Assembly (NCBI RefSeq): GCF_023146395.1
Contig: NZ_JAGLCD010000018.1
Location: 1 to 64,000, forward strand
DNA from: Aeromicrobium sp.
GTDB taxonomy: Bacteria; Actinomycetota; Actinomycetes; Propionibacteriales; Nocardioidaceae
Length of the DNA stretch: 64,000 nt
Direction: 5' to 3'
The notes under the pieces were generated by a model. That model made no database searches. It worked only from the letters and a program-made list of their open reading frames with translations, and was not told the origin of the DNA. The position numbers were made by a program, and so were the translations under genes. The stretch's first letter is position 1. Every line of letters starts with the position of its first letter. Shown here piece by piece: positions 25,556 to 34,585 of the stretch.

Positions 25556-26413
25556 TCAGGACATCGGCAAGGCGTGAACCCACGGATGTGGGTTCACGCC
25601 TTGTTGTTTCTGGGGTTGGTAGTCCTGTTCTGGGTCGATTTCTAGCTCTCGGAGGAGTTCGCCGGTGGCGGCTGCGACGACGCGGACGTGGAGGTCGTGG
25701 ACGAGCAGGATGACGTGGGTTCGGGCGTGGGTCCGGCCGATGCCGATGTGGTGCAGGCGGCCGGCGATGCGCAGGGTGACGACGCCGCTGGTGTCGATGC
25801 GGTCATGCCGGATTCGGGCGTGGGTCTCGGCGTCGCGACTGTTGGCCGGTAGCGCTTTGGGCATGGTCTCGAAGAGCGTCGCTGGTGGCGCCCGGTGTGG
25901 GAGTGAGCGGTGCGGTCGGCGGTTGTTGTATTCGTCGACGAACTCATCGAGCAGGGTCTGGAGCTCGGCTGTCGTGGTCGGCTGCTGCGGTTGAGCGCGG
26001 AGCCATTTCTTCATGGTCTGCTGGAAGCGTTCGACTTTGCCCTGGGTCGTGGGGTGGTTCGCGCGGCCGTTCTTCTGGATGACGTGGAGGCGGCGGAGCT
26101 CGTTCTCGAGGGCGTTCCTGCCTGGTCTGGACGCGAACCGGGTGGTGGGGGCACCTCCCTGCACGAAGTGCTTGGGGGAAAGACCATGCCGTTGTCGGTC
26201 AATGTTGATGCCGGGATTCCAGCTGTTTTGACGGCTTGTCGGAACGTGTCTCGGACGATGATGGCGGTCACGGCGTGGTGGGCGGTGACGTGGATGGCGT
26301 AGCGGGTGCAGTCGTCGAGCCAGGTCAGGATCTCGACCGCGGTGCCGTCGGTGAGGCGGTAGTGGGTGAAATCTGACTGCCAGCATTCGTTCGGCATGGA
26401 GGCTTCGAAACGG
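25556..26413 (-). pseudogene. IS481-family transposase, 5'-truncated and frame-broken
   Basis: The N-terminal about 140 residues (helix-turn-helix region) are missing. Coding starts near PNECWQSDFTHY and reaches TDNGMVF, where the same 32-nt insert (26147-26178) shifts the frame exactly as in the upstream copy. The rest continues to the family C-terminus, extended to HPWVHALPMS by a lost stop codon. It is doubly inactivated. Confidence 0.85.
26147..26178. repeat. 32-nt palindromic insert in the transposase gene (copy 2)
   Basis: Identical to 24809-24840, at the identical codon. About 60 nt around it are identical between the two elements, although the flanking transposase DNA is only about 85% identical. 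The insert is therefore older than the divergence of the copies, or was spread by gene conversion. Confidence 0.8.
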
Positions 26414-27307
26414 TGCGTGCTCCTGGCCTACGCGGTCTGGATGCCCCTGCACTTCATCGGCGTCGCGTCGATCGGTCACGTGGCCATCTGGGGCGCGGCC
26501 GCGTACGTCGCGATCCTCGGGACCCGTGAGTGGGAGATCGGCCTGCTCGCACGGTTCGCCGTCGCGATGGTCGTGGGCGTCGTCCTGGCGGCGGTGGTCG
26601 CGAGCGTGACGATGCGGGTCCGCGGCCTGGTGTCGGCAGCGGCCGTCACCCTCGGACTGGCTGGCCTGATCGTCAACGTCCTCGGCAACCTCGAGGTCAC
26701 CGGCGGCACGACGGGCCTGACCTTCGTGACGCCGCTGGAGCTGTTCGGCGTGGAGTACACGCCCCAGGACACCGACATCATGGTCTACTCGATCGGCTCG
26801 GTGCTGATCGGCGTGGTGGTCGCGGCCCTCTGGTTCCTGCAGCGCAGCCGTGTGGGCCGCCGGATGATCGCGGTGAGGGACGCCGAGACCCTGGCCACGA
26901 GCCTCGGCGTCGGGACCCATCTCGTCAAGGTGGTGGGCTTCGCGGTCTCCGGCGTCGTGGTCGGCGCTTCAGCGGTGCTCTACGTCCACTACAACCGCTA
27001 CGTCGACCCCAGCCTCTTCCACGACACGGTGGCGATCAACGTCCTCCTCGCGGTCATCGTGGGCGGGTCCACGTACCTCCTCGGGCCCCTGGTCGGTGCG
27101 GTGCTCCTGGCGTTCCTCCCGGAGCTGCTCCCGTTCGACGGCGTCATGAACCGGGCCGTCTACGGGATGATCGTGGTGCTCATCGCCACCTACGCCAACG
27201 ACGGCCTGACCGGCTGGGTCCGGCAGGCCGCCCGCCGGGTGCGGCGACGTCGTCCCCCGCGAGCTCGGCCCCCCGTCGACCGTGCCGACGAAGGAGTGCC
27301 CGCATGA
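26396..27307 (+). pseudogene. 5'-truncated LIV-type ABC permease (LivM-like) fused to IS DNA
   Basis: The livM-derived sequence begins at about 26414 and lacks roughly 40 N-terminal residues, including the first membrane helix. The remainder is well preserved: SIGHVAIWGAAAYVAIL, about seven helices and a C-terminal GSTYLLGPLVGAVLLAFLPELL. The frame is open back into the IS, so ATG codons at 26396 or 26366 could give a chimeric protein with 6-16 residues from antisense transposase DNA. It overlaps the downstream ATPase gene (ATGA). It is probably non-functional but could still be translated. Confidence 0.75.
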
Positions 27308-28032
27308 GCCAGGTCCTGCTGGAGGCGACCGACGTCGCCAAGCACTTCGGAGCGGTCCACGCGGTCGACTCGGTCTCGTGGAGCCTGTCGGCGAACGAGA
27401 TCTGCGGCGTCACCGGGCCGAACGGGTCCGGCAAGACGAGTCTGTTCAACTGTCTCTCGGGCTTCTACCCGATCACGAGCGGCTCGATCCGGTGGCACGG
27501 CGAGGACATCTCCCGGACGTCGATGCGCCAGCGGTCGCGTCGGGGGCTGGTCCGCACGTTCCAGGACGCCGAGGTCTTCGGCAGCCTGTCGGTGCGCGAC
27601 AACGTCGAGGTCGCCCGTGAGCAGGCCCGTCGGGGCGCTCGGGCGTCGGAGCTGCGCAGCGCCGACGACCTGCTGGACGTCGTGGGACTTGCCGGGCAGG
27701 GTCACCGCACGGCCGGGGCGCTGTCCTACGGCAACCGCCGGCTGCTCGGGGTGGCGATGGCGCTGGCCACGGCACCTCAGGCCGTCCTCCTCGACGAGCC
27801 GACCAGCGGGCTGAACGAGATGGAGTCGGCCGAGGTGCAGCGGCGGCTCCGGGTCCTCCCCGAGGTGGGCATCGCGGTCGGGATCATCGACCACCACATG
27901 GACTTCCTCCTCCCGCTGTGCGATCGCGTGATCGTGCTGCAGTCCGGAAGCCTGCTGTGGGAGAGACCTCCGGAGGCGTTCGAGTCGTCCGAGGTCGTCA
28001 TGGACGCCTACCTGGGTCGCGCAGCGCGGTGA
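27304..28032 (+). CDS. LIV-type ABC transporter ATP-binding protein (LivG-like)
   Basis: The product is 242 aa. Walker A is GPNGSGKTS, the Q loop lies in RTFQDAEVF, the signature is the atypical LSYGNRRLLGVA and Walker B is AVLLDEPTSGL followed by IIDHHMDF. The RTFQ and HHMDFL features place it in the LivG branch of branched-chain amino acid or aromatic acid uptake systems. It follows the truncated permease with a 4-nt overlap, so it is a remnant of an operon whose 5' part was deleted. Confidence 0.87.
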   Translation: MSQVLLEATDVAKHFGAVHAVDSVSWSLSANEICGVTGPNGSGKTSLFNCLSGFYPITSGSIRWHGEDISRTSMRQRSRRGLVRTFQDAEVFGSLSVRDNVEVAREQARRGARASELRSADDLLDVVGLAGQGHRTAGALSYGNRRLLGVAMALATAPQAVLLDEPTSGLNEMESAEVQRRLRVLPEVGIAVGIIDHHMDFLLPLCDRVIVLQSGSLLWERPPEAFESSEVVMDAYLGRAAR

Positions 28033-29126
28033 GCCCACCCGGGGGGCCGACCACCGCACTCGTGATCGGCGGCACCGGGCCGACGGGCCCCCACGTCGTC
28101 GACGGACTGCTGGCGCGGGGCATGGACGTCACGGTCCTGAACCGAGGTGGTCGGCCGGTCCGGTTCGCCGGTGCCGTCGAGCAGGTCGTGGCCGATCCGC
28201 ACGTCGCCGAGAGCCTGGCGTCCGCGCTGCGCCACCGGAGCTTCGACGTCGTGGTGGCGACCTACGGCAGGCTCCGACTGATGCCGCCGATCCTGCGGGA
28301 GTGCACCGATCGTCTCGTGACGGTCGGGGGGACCGCCTATGCCGAGCTGCCCGCCGGGGCCGCGGTCGAGGACTCCCCGCGCGACCTCGTGCACACGATC
28401 GTGCGGCGCATGGTCGAGACCGAGCAGACACTGTCGGAGGCGCACGCGGCCGGGGACTTCGTGCACACGCACCTGCGGTTCCCCCTCCTGTGGGGCCCGG
28501 GTCAGATCGCCCCGAAGGAGTGGAGCATCGTGCGGAGGGTCCTCGACGGACGTGCGTTCATCCCCGTCGTCGACGGCGGACGCACCCTGGAGTCCAAGTG
28601 CTTCGTGACGACGGCGGCTGCTGCTGTCCTGCTCGCCGTCGACCGACCCGGGGCCTCGGCTGGGCGGACGTACAACGTGGCCGACGCCGAGACGCCCGAC
28701 GACGCGACGCGTGTGCGGGACCTGTGTGCGGCGCTCGGGCGACCCGAGGTGCGACTCGTCAACCTGCCCCAGACCGTTCACGGTCCCGGAGGGTTCTGGG
28801 GCGTGGGTCGGGACCTCGACGCCGCAGTCGAGGGGCGGCCGGCCTCCACGCGTCATCGCCTGATCTCGTCAGACCGTATTCGTGACGAGCTCGGCCTGCG
28901 TGACGTCGTCCCCTACGCCATGGCCGTCGACGCCGTCGCGCGCCACTGCACCTCCTGGCCGCTCGAGCGTGGCGGCGAGGCCGAGTCGACGCTTGCCGAC
29001 GCCTTCGACTACGCGGCGGAGGACCGGTTCGCGGAGGAGCTCGAACGGTTCCACGCGCGGGCGGCCGCGATCGGCTTCACGCCGCGTGGTTTCCGCCACC
29101 AGTACGACCACCCGCCGACCCCCTGA
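28029..29126 (+). CDS. NAD-dependent epimerase/dehydratase-like protein
   Basis: The product is 365 aa. The N-terminal nucleotide motif is VIGGTGPTGPHVV (extended-SDR GxxGxxG). VTVLNRGGRPVRF follows strand 2, and VTVGGTAYAELP and the LRFPLLWGPGQI segment are like those of extended SDRs. The usual YxxxK is not obvious, so it may be an atypical or non-catalytic member. The GTG start overlaps the ATPase stop (GTGA), making it the last gene of the truncated operon. The substrate is unknown. Confidence 0.72.
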   Translation: MSPPGGPTTALVIGGTGPTGPHVVDGLLARGMDVTVLNRGGRPVRFAGAVEQVVADPHVAESLASALRHRSFDVVVATYGRLRLMPPILRECTDRLVTVGGTAYAELPAGAAVEDSPRDLVHTIVRRMVETEQTLSEAHAAGDFVHTHLRFPLLWGPGQIAPKEWSIVRRVLDGRAFIPVVDGGRTLESKCFVTTAAAAVLLAVDRPGASAGRTYNVADAETPDDATRVRDLCAALGRPEVRLVNLPQTVHGPGGFWGVGRDLDAAVEGRPASTRHRLISSDRIRDELGLRDVVPYAMAVDAVARHCTSWPLERGGEAESTLADAFDYAAEDRFAEELERFHARAAAIGFTPRGFRHQYDHPPTP

Positions 29127-29156
29127 CCGGGGTCCGGCCGTCGGACTTCGAGTCGC

Positions 29157-30410
29157 TCAGGACTGCCGTGCGGCGGCGTCCCGACGCCCCGTGGTGACCA
29201 GGACGACTGCCGCCGCTGCGGCGAGCAGGATGACGAGCCCGGCGTACCAGGGCATCATCGCCGCGAAGCCGTGACGCTCGATCAGCAGGCCGCCGCCGAA
29301 GGCCGGGATCGACGCGAACGTGTAGCTCACGAGGTAGATCGCGGCGAGGGTGCCGGCGACGCTCTCGCCGCCGAGCCGTGCCACGAGGGCGCGCATCGAG
29401 CCGCTCGTGGAGGCGCCGAACCCGATGCCGGCCACGACGCTGGCCGCCAGGAACGCCGCGCCGGACCGCCACTCGAGGGCGAGCAGGACCCCCACGACCC
29501 CGGTCACGAACGTGGCGAGCCCGCACAGGCCCGCCGCCCGGGGAGCGAGTCGTGACGTGAGTGGTCCACCGAGGACCGTGCTCCCGAGCATCGAGGCGAC
29601 GACGAGCCCCCAGAACACGGGTCCGGCCGAGGGGAAGGTCGACTGCGCCAGCGACGGCCCGAGCGACTGGTAGAACCCGCCGAGGGTCCAGGCCGCGAGG
29701 TACGCGGCCGCCGCGCCGGCGAAGAGCGGACGCACCGAGCTCGGGACCGTGATCGTGGGGCGCAGGTTCCTCGCCAGCTCACGGGCGCGATGGGTGGGCG
29801 CGGCGGGTGGGCGGACCGTCTCGGGAGCGAGGAGGATGCCGACGGCGGCGATGGCCGTCAGCACGATCGCCGCGGTGTAGAGCGTGCGGTCGGGGACGTC
29901 GATCCGGGAGATCGCGACGCCCGAGGCCACCGCCCCCAGCGCCACCGCCCCGGTCGGTGTCGCGCTCGTCACGAGCGAGGCGAGCTGGTGGCGGCCAGGG
30001 GCGCGCAGGTCGACGACCATCGCCCCGATGCTGGTCATCGCCATGCCGGTGGCGACGCCCTGGACGAGTCGGCCCATGACGAGTGCTTGTGTCGACTGGA
30101 CGTCGAGCATCACGAGGCACGCGGCCGCGCCTCCGGCGAGGCTCGCGAGGGCCGCCGGACGACGGCCGACGACGTCGGACACGCGACCCAGCACCAGGAC
30201 GGCGAACGTCACCGCCAGCAGGTAGGCCCCGTAGGACGCCGTGACGCCTGCGGTGCCGACTCGGCCTGCCTCGATGTAGACCGGATGGAGGGGTCCGGGG
30301 GCCCCGGCGGCCAGCATGACGGCGGCCATCGCGGCCCCCGCACCGGCGAACCCGAGTCGGCGCCGGGCGGCGCCGAGCTCGAGGTCGCGCGGTGCGTCGA
30401 CGTGGCTCAC
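29157..30410 (-). CDS. MFS transporter
   Basis: The product is 417 aa with 12 hydrophobic helices. LGRVSDVVGRRPAALASL is motif A in the 2-3 loop. It resembles 12-helix DHA1-type exporters or sugar/organic-acid permeases. The GTG start lies 20 nt after the SnoaL-like gene stop, making it the last gene of a five-gene minus-strand operon from 33609. It could export a pathway by-product or import its substrate. Confidence 0.82.
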   Translation of the reverse strand: MSHVDAPRDLELGAARRRLGFAGAGAAMAAVMLAAGAPGPLHPVYIEAGRVGTAGVTASYGAYLLAVTFAVLVLGRVSDVVGRRPAALASLAGGAAACLVMLDVQSTQALVMGRLVQGVATGMAMTSIGAMVVDLRAPGRHQLASLVTSATPTGAVALGAVASGVAISRIDVPDRTLYTAAIVLTAIAAVGILLAPETVRPPAAPTHRARELARNLRPTITVPSSVRPLFAGAAAAYLAAWTLGGFYQSLGPSLAQSTFPSAGPVFWGLVVASMLGSTVLGGPLTSRLAPRAAGLCGLATFVTGVVGVLLALEWRSGAAFLAASVVAGIGFGASTSGSMRALVARLGGESVAGTLAAIYLVSYTFASIPAFGGGLLIERHGFAAMMPWYAGLVILLAAAAAVVLVTTGRRDAAARQS

Positions 30411-30430
30411 GTCGTCGCTGCGGCCGGTCG

Positions 30431-30820
30431 CTACAGCTGCTCCGGCCCGAGCGGCGTGACGGTCCGGGTCGCGAACCGCCAGCCGTCGGGGGTGCGCACG
30501 AGCGTGTCCCGGTACACGCCGGCGACGAGCAGCTCGACGGCGTCGCCGGCCACGGCCACCGCGATCGCGTGGGCCGTCCCCGTCGCGGTCTCCCCGGACA
30601 CCTCCACCTGCAGGTTGCGCACGAAGTGGTGCGAGCGGGCCGAGCTGCTCGCGGCCCGGCTGGCGAGTCGGTGGAGGCCGTCCCGTCCCTCGACCACGTT
30701 CCCGTCGGGGAGGGTGAACCGGCCGTCCGGCGTGAACGTCTCGACGTAGTCGTCGGGGCGGCCCTCGTCGAAGGCCCGTCCGTACGCGTCGTAGAGCGCG
30801 GCGATCTCGGGGTGCGTCAT
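30431..30820 (-). CDS. SnoaL-like (NTF2-fold) protein
   Basis: The product is 129 aa, a cone-shaped NTF2-like fold. IAALYDAYGRAFDEGRPDDYVETFTPDGRF (in pieces), HHFVRNLQVEV and a C-terminal DGWRFATRTV match SnoaL-like small enzymes of aromatic or steroid pathways (cyclases, isomerases, small-subunit dioxygenase folds). The ATG at 30820 has AGGAG upstream, placed within the 3' end of the binding-protein gene. Its job in this operon is not clear. Confidence 0.8.
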   Translation of the reverse strand: MTHPEIAALYDAYGRAFDEGRPDDYVETFTPDGRFTLPDGNVVEGRDGLHRLASRAASSSARSHHFVRNLQVEVSGETATGTAHAIAVAVAGDAVELLVAGVYRDTLVRTPDGWRFATRTVTPLGPEQL

Positions 30821-30825
30821 GAAGC

Positions 30826-31869
30826 TCACTCCTGGTAGTCGCCGGAGCCGGACCACATGAACGACTCGCAGTCCTGGGTCTGGTCCTCGGTCAGCAGGCC
30901 GGCGTTGACGAGGAACGTCGAGATCGAGTCGAAGCCGCCGCAGTCCACGACCGAGGAGATGCTGTGGTGGTTGGCGTCGTAGATCGCGGCGCGCACGGCC
31001 TCGTCCATGTCCAGACTCTGGCCGTAGGCCGCGACCGTGCCGTCCTTGTCCTCCTGCATGAAGTCGTTGGCCGCAGCGATCGCCGCCGCGAACTTCTCGA
31101 ACTTCTCGGGGTTCTCCTCGGCGTTCTTCCGGTCGGCCTGGTAGACGATGCTGGTCCAGCCGCCGAGGATGCCGGGCACCTCGTCCGGGTTGCGCAGGTC
31201 GAGCATGGCCTTGGCGTCGTGCGTGCCGTCCAGGAGCGTCGTCGGTCCGGGCTCGGTCGCGACGTAGATGTCGACCTGGCCGGCCTCGAACGCGCCGATC
31301 GCCTGGGCGCCGGTGCCGATCGCGACGTACTGGAGGTCCTGGTCCGGGTCCAGGCCAGCCTCAGCGGCGAACGCGCGGGTCATGTTCTCGATCTCCGAGG
31401 CCAGCACCGGCACACCGACGACGGCACCCTTGAAGTCCTTGGCGACGGCGGGGAAGCCCTTGCCCTCGTTCGGGGTGTCCCAGTCCTCCTGGGCGATCCA
31501 CGTGTAGGCCGGCGCCTGGAAGCCCGCGACGATCCCGACCAGGTGCTGCCCGGCGGCGTTCGCCAGCATGCCGTTGCCGGGGGAGTTGAGCATGACGTCG
31601 ATGCTTCCCGACGCGATCGCGCTGACCATCTGCGGACCACCGGCCAGGTCGACGATCTCGACCTCGAGCCCCTGGTCCTCGAAGAAGCCCTGCTCGAGGG
31701 CGACGAGCGGGGCGAGGCTGTTGAAGTTGCCGCCCGGGACCATGCCGAGGCGGATCGTGTCGACCCCGCCGGCGTCCGAGCCGGAGTCGTCCGATCCGCC
31801 GCAGGCGGCCAGGACGGCGACGAGCGACGTGGCGAGGGCCCACGCGGCGAGGCGTCGATGGAGCTTCAT
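30826..31869 (-). CDS. NitT/TauT-type ABC transporter substrate-binding lipoprotein
   Basis: The product is 347 aa. The signal peptide ends in lipobox LAAC (AVLAACGGS), so it is tethered outside the membrane. IRLGMVPGGNFNSLAPLVALEQGFFEDQGLEVEIVDLAGG (in pieces) is the start of an NMT1/SsuA-like periplasmic-binding fold. Such systems import sulfonates, nitrate, thiamine precursors or aromatic acids. It belongs with the permease and ATPase upstream. Confidence 0.88.
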   Translation of the reverse strand: MKLHRRLAAWALATSLVAVLAACGGSDDSGSDAGGVDTIRLGMVPGGNFNSLAPLVALEQGFFEDQGLEVEIVDLAGGPQMVSAIASGSIDVMLNSPGNGMLANAAGQHLVGIVAGFQAPAYTWIAQEDWDTPNEGKGFPAVAKDFKGAVVGVPVLASEIENMTRAFAAEAGLDPDQDLQYVAIGTGAQAIGAFEAGQVDIYVATEPGPTTLLDGTHDAKAMLDLRNPDEVPGILGGWTSIVYQADRKNAEENPEKFEKFAAAIAAANDFMQEDKDGTVAAYGQSLDMDEAVRAAIYDANHHSISSVVDCGGFDSISTFLVNAGLLTEDQTQDCESFMWSGSGDYQE

Positions 31870-31888
31870 GTGGTGTTCCTTTCGGAGC

Positions 31889-31913
31889 CCTCGCCCGCGG
31901 GGGTGGGGCGAGG
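31889..31913 (-). other. Intercistronic stem-loop before the binding-protein gene
   Basis: CCTCGCCC (31889-31896) pairs with GGGCGAGG (31906-31913) around a 9-nt loop, 20 nt upstream of the binding-protein start. Such hairpins often stabilise or modulate the mRNA for abundant binding proteins. This role is an inference. Confidence 0.4.
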
Positions 31914-31954
31914 TGACGGGGTGGGCGTGGTGGACAGGTGGTGTGGGCGAGTGG

Positions 31955-32788
31955 CTACTGCCAGCGCAGGAGCCGTCGCTCGACGAGCGCGAGGAAGGCG
32001 TTGAGGAGCAGCGAGATCGCGGCCAGGATCACGAGGGTCGCGAGGACGCCGGACATCTGGAACCGGCCCGCATAGGACGTGATCTGCTGGCCGAGGCCGG
32101 CCGAGGCGGCGAGCATCTCGCCGAACACGACGCCGAGCAGCGAGTACACGAGCCCCAGGCGCAGTCCGGCGAAGATCGTCGGCACCGAGCCGGGCAGCAC
32201 GATCTTGGTGAAGACCTGCTGGCTCGTGGCGCCCATCGACCGGGCGGTCGTCGTGAGCTCGCGGTCGACGCTCTTGATCCCCGCCTCGGTGTTGATCAGG
32301 ACGATGAAGAAGACCAGGCTCACCGCGAACCACACCTTCGACGCCGAGCCGATCCCGAACCAGAGGATGAACAGCGGCGCGAGCGCGACGCGGGGCATCG
32401 CGTTGAACGCGCGCAGGTAGGGCGAGAACACCTGGTCGAGCAGCGGCACCCGCGCGAACACCATGCCGACCAGGACGCCGAGCGCCGATCCGATCGCGAA
32501 GCCCAGGAGCGTCGAGCGCAGCGTGACCCAGCCGTGGGTCCAGACGTCCCCGCTGCGGAAGTACTCCACGAGCGCGTCCCAGACGAGGCCGGGCGAGCTG
32601 ACGTAGAACTCGTCGAGCCACTCGCGCGAGACGGCGAGGGACCAGCCGCCCACCGCCACCACGAACACCAGCAGCTGCAGCCCGAGGACCAGGGCCCAGC
32701 GTCCGCGCCCGCGGACGGGAGCGGGGCGGGCCTCGTCGTTCGCGGTCGGCTGGCTCGCCCGGAGCTCGACCGTCGACTCCGCCGTCAC
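31955..32788 (-). CDS. NitT/TauT-type ABC transporter permease
   Basis: The product is 277 aa with about six helices. The EAA-like loop is KSVDRELTTTARSMGATSQQVFTKIVLPGSVPTIFAGLRLGL in pieces. The helix content matches SsuC/TauC. The GTG at 32788 overlaps the ATPase stop (GTGA), which fixes the start. It forms the membrane channel of the importer whose binding protein is the next gene. Confidence 0.9.
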   Translation of the reverse strand: MTAESTVELRASQPTANDEARPAPVRGRGRWALVLGLQLLVFVVAVGGWSLAVSREWLDEFYVSSPGLVWDALVEYFRSGDVWTHGWVTLRSTLLGFAIGSALGVLVGMVFARVPLLDQVFSPYLRAFNAMPRVALAPLFILWFGIGSASKVWFAVSLVFFIVLINTEAGIKSVDRELTTTARSMGATSQQVFTKIVLPGSVPTIFAGLRLGLVYSLLGVVFGEMLAASAGLGQQITSYAGRFQMSGVLATLVILAAISLLLNAFLALVERRLLRWQ

Positions 32789-33609
32789 GACGCGACCTCG
32801 TCGGTCGACTCGTCGATGCCGGTGTCGTGCTCCATCGCGTCCCAGACGAGCTCGGACAGCCGCCGGAACTCCGGGTCGAAGCGGATCGTGGCGACGTCGC
32901 GAGGACGGGGGAGGTCGATCGGGATGTCGAGCTTGACGCGACCGGGCCGTCCGCTGAACACGATCACGCGGTCGGCCAGCGCGATGGCCTCGTCCAGGTC
33001 GTGGGTCACGAACATGACGGTGTTGCCGAGGCCCTCCCAGATCGAGAGGAACTCGTTCTGCAGCGTCACGCGGGTCTGGGCGTCCAGCGCCGCGAACGGC
33101 TCGTCGAGCAGGAACAGGTCGGGGTCGAGGGCGAGCGTGCGCGCGACGGCGACCCGCTGGCGCATGCCCTGGGACAGCTGCTTGGGGTAGTAGTCGGCGA
33201 ACGAGCTCAGGCCGACCTTGGCCAGCAGGCGGCTCGAGGCCAGGTGCCGCTCCTCGGCGCGCACCTTGCGGAGCTCGAGCCCGAGCTCGACGTTCTGCCG
33301 GGCCGTCCGCCACGGCAGCAGGCCGTCCCGGGCGAACATGTAGCCGACGTCACGGCCGACCTGGGAGCGCGGTCGTCCGCCGACGGTCACGGTGCCGGAG
33401 GACGGTGTCACGAGCCCGGCGACCATGTTCATGACCGTGGTCTTGCCGCAGCCGCTGGGCCCGACGACCGACACGAACTGGCCCTGCGGGATCGAGATCG
33501 AGACGTCGTCCAGGGTCTGCACGGATCGACCGCCCGACGTGAAGTGATGGGTCACGCCTCGGATCTCGATCGAGGTCTCGCGGGGCTCGGAGGCCGCGTC
33601 GGATGTCAT
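32785..33609 (-). CDS. NitT/TauT-type ABC transporter ATP-binding protein
   Basis: The product is 274 aa. Walker A is GPSGCGKTT, the Q loop is near YMFARDGLLPW, the signature is LSQGMRQRVAVART, Walker B is LFLLDEPFAALD and the H loop is FVTHDLDEA. The LSQGM and GLLPW segments match SsuB/TauB-type ATPases. It is first in a five-gene minus-strand operon whose promoter, shared with the divergent hydratase, carries two TCAAC-N6-GTTGA-type operators. Confidence 0.92.
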   Translation of the reverse strand: MTSDAASEPRETSIEIRGVTHHFTSGGRSVQTLDDVSISIPQGQFVSVVGPSGCGKTTVMNMVAGLVTPSSGTVTVGGRPRSQVGRDVGYMFARDGLLPWRTARQNVELGLELRKVRAEERHLASSRLLAKVGLSSFADYYPKQLSQGMRQRVAVARTLALDPDLFLLDEPFAALDAQTRVTLQNEFLSIWEGLGNTVMFVTHDLDEAIALADRVIVFSGRPGRVKLDIPIDLPRPRDVATIRFDPEFRRLSELVWDAMEHDTGIDESTDEVAS

Positions 33610-33666
33610 CGGGGTCCCTTCCTGGAGTGCGTTGGGGCCTCAGCGTGGCACGGGTCACACTGGCCG

Positions 33667-33703
33667 TCAACACATGAGTTGAAGAAAGCAACGTTGCTGT
33701 TGA
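33667..33703. promoter_or_regulatory. Two class A operators (TCAAC-N6-GTTGA) between ABC and hydratase genes
   Basis: TCAACacatgaGTTGA (33667-33682) is a perfect inverted repeat. GCAACgttgctGTTGA (33688-33703) matches at nine of ten arm positions. The centres are 21 bp apart, two helical turns, so two dimers could sit on one face. They lie in the 167-bp divergent promoter between the NitT/TauT-type operon and the 2-keto-4-pentenoate hydratase gene. Confidence 0.75.
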
Positions 33704-33776
33704 CGAACGTCGAGCGGGTTCGTACGGTGACCTCGCCGCCCCCGCCGGGAGCGGACCGTCGCCCGAGGAGGCGCCC

Positions 33777-34556
33777 ATGTCGCAGCACGCCCGCATCGAA
33801 CGAGAAGCCCAGCGCCTGCTCGGTGTGCACGCCGGCGGGGCGCCCGTCCCGGCGCTCCACGAGGAGGGTGAGCTCGAGCTCGCCGACGCCTACGCGGTCC
33901 AGCGCCGCGTGTTCGGAGAGCTGCACGGATCGTCGCCCGCGGGCTACAAGGTCAGCCTGGTCGCGCCGGAGCACCGTGCCGCGTTCGGGGCCAGCGAGCC
34001 GACGTGCGGTCGCCTCGGGGAGTCGCAGCTGGTCCCCTCGGGGCGGACGATCGCGATGTCGTCGCTGTTCCACCCGCTGGTCGAGCCCGAGCTCGTGTTC
34101 CGCGTCCGGCGCGACCTCTCGCCGAACGCGTCCGCCGACGAGGTCCGGGAGTCGTGCGACGTCATGGCCGGCATGGAGATCCCCGACTCCCGCTGGCGAG
34201 GGTGGTCGCCGGTGCCCGGCCAGACCGTCGGCGACCTCGTCGCTGACGCGTCGTTCGCCGGGCGCGTCGTGCACGCCGAGGTCGGTGTGCCGGCGGCCTC
34301 GCTCGACCTGTCCGCCGTCGTCGGCGAGCTGCGCCACGACGGCGTCGTGATCGGCACGGGCCGCGGCGACGCGGTCATGGGCGATCCTGTGCTCGCCGTG
34401 GCGTGGCTCTCGGGGATGGTGGCCCGCGGTGGCGAGATCCTGCGGGCCGGGGTGCTCGTCGCCTCGGGCACGTTCTTCTACCCGCCGTCGGCCGAGCCGG
34501 GCACCTACACCGCGTCGTACACCGGGATCGGTCACGCGAGCGTGACGTTCGCCTGA
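33777..34556 (+). CDS. 2-keto-4-pentenoate hydratase-like (MhpD/HpcG family)
   Basis: The product is 259 aa, fumarylacetoacetase-like fold. LADAYAVQRRVFGEL, AGYKVSLVAPEHRAAFGASEPTCGRL in pieces, VEPELVFRV (metal-binding Glu) and the C-terminal GDPVLAVAWLSGMVARGGEILRAG segment match MhpD-type hydratases. These enzymes act in meta-cleavage or oxalocrotonate pathways. It is alone on its transcript, under the shared operators at 33667-33703. Confidence 0.85.
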   Translation: MSQHARIEREAQRLLGVHAGGAPVPALHEEGELELADAYAVQRRVFGELHGSSPAGYKVSLVAPEHRAAFGASEPTCGRLGESQLVPSGRTIAMSSLFHPLVEPELVFRVRRDLSPNASADEVRESCDVMAGMEIPDSRWRGWSPVPGQTVGDLVADASFAGRVVHAEVGVPAASLDLSAVVGELRHDGVVIGTGRGDAVMGDPVLAVAWLSGMVARGGEILRAGVLVASGTFFYPPSAEPGTYTASYTGIGHASVTFA

Positions 34557-34585
34557 GGGCGTCGACCCCTGTCCGAATCAATAAA

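Larger units (their letters stand above)
25547..26413 (-). mobile_element. IS481-family insertion sequence, right-truncated
   Basis: The left end is TGTGATGTCTCAGGACATCG, related to both ends of the neighbouring element. The body aligns with 24212-25080 at roughly 85% identity by eye, including small in-frame indels. Similarity stops abruptly after GGCTTCGAAACGG at 26413, about 450 bp short of a right end, and livM coding sequence follows. No right TIR or target duplication remains, so a deletion removed it. Confidence 0.85.

Noticed and set aside
24122-26500. Phage or ICE integrase next to the tRNA
   Set aside because: Only IS481-type transposase sequence is present. No tyrosine or serine recombinase motif was seen nearby.
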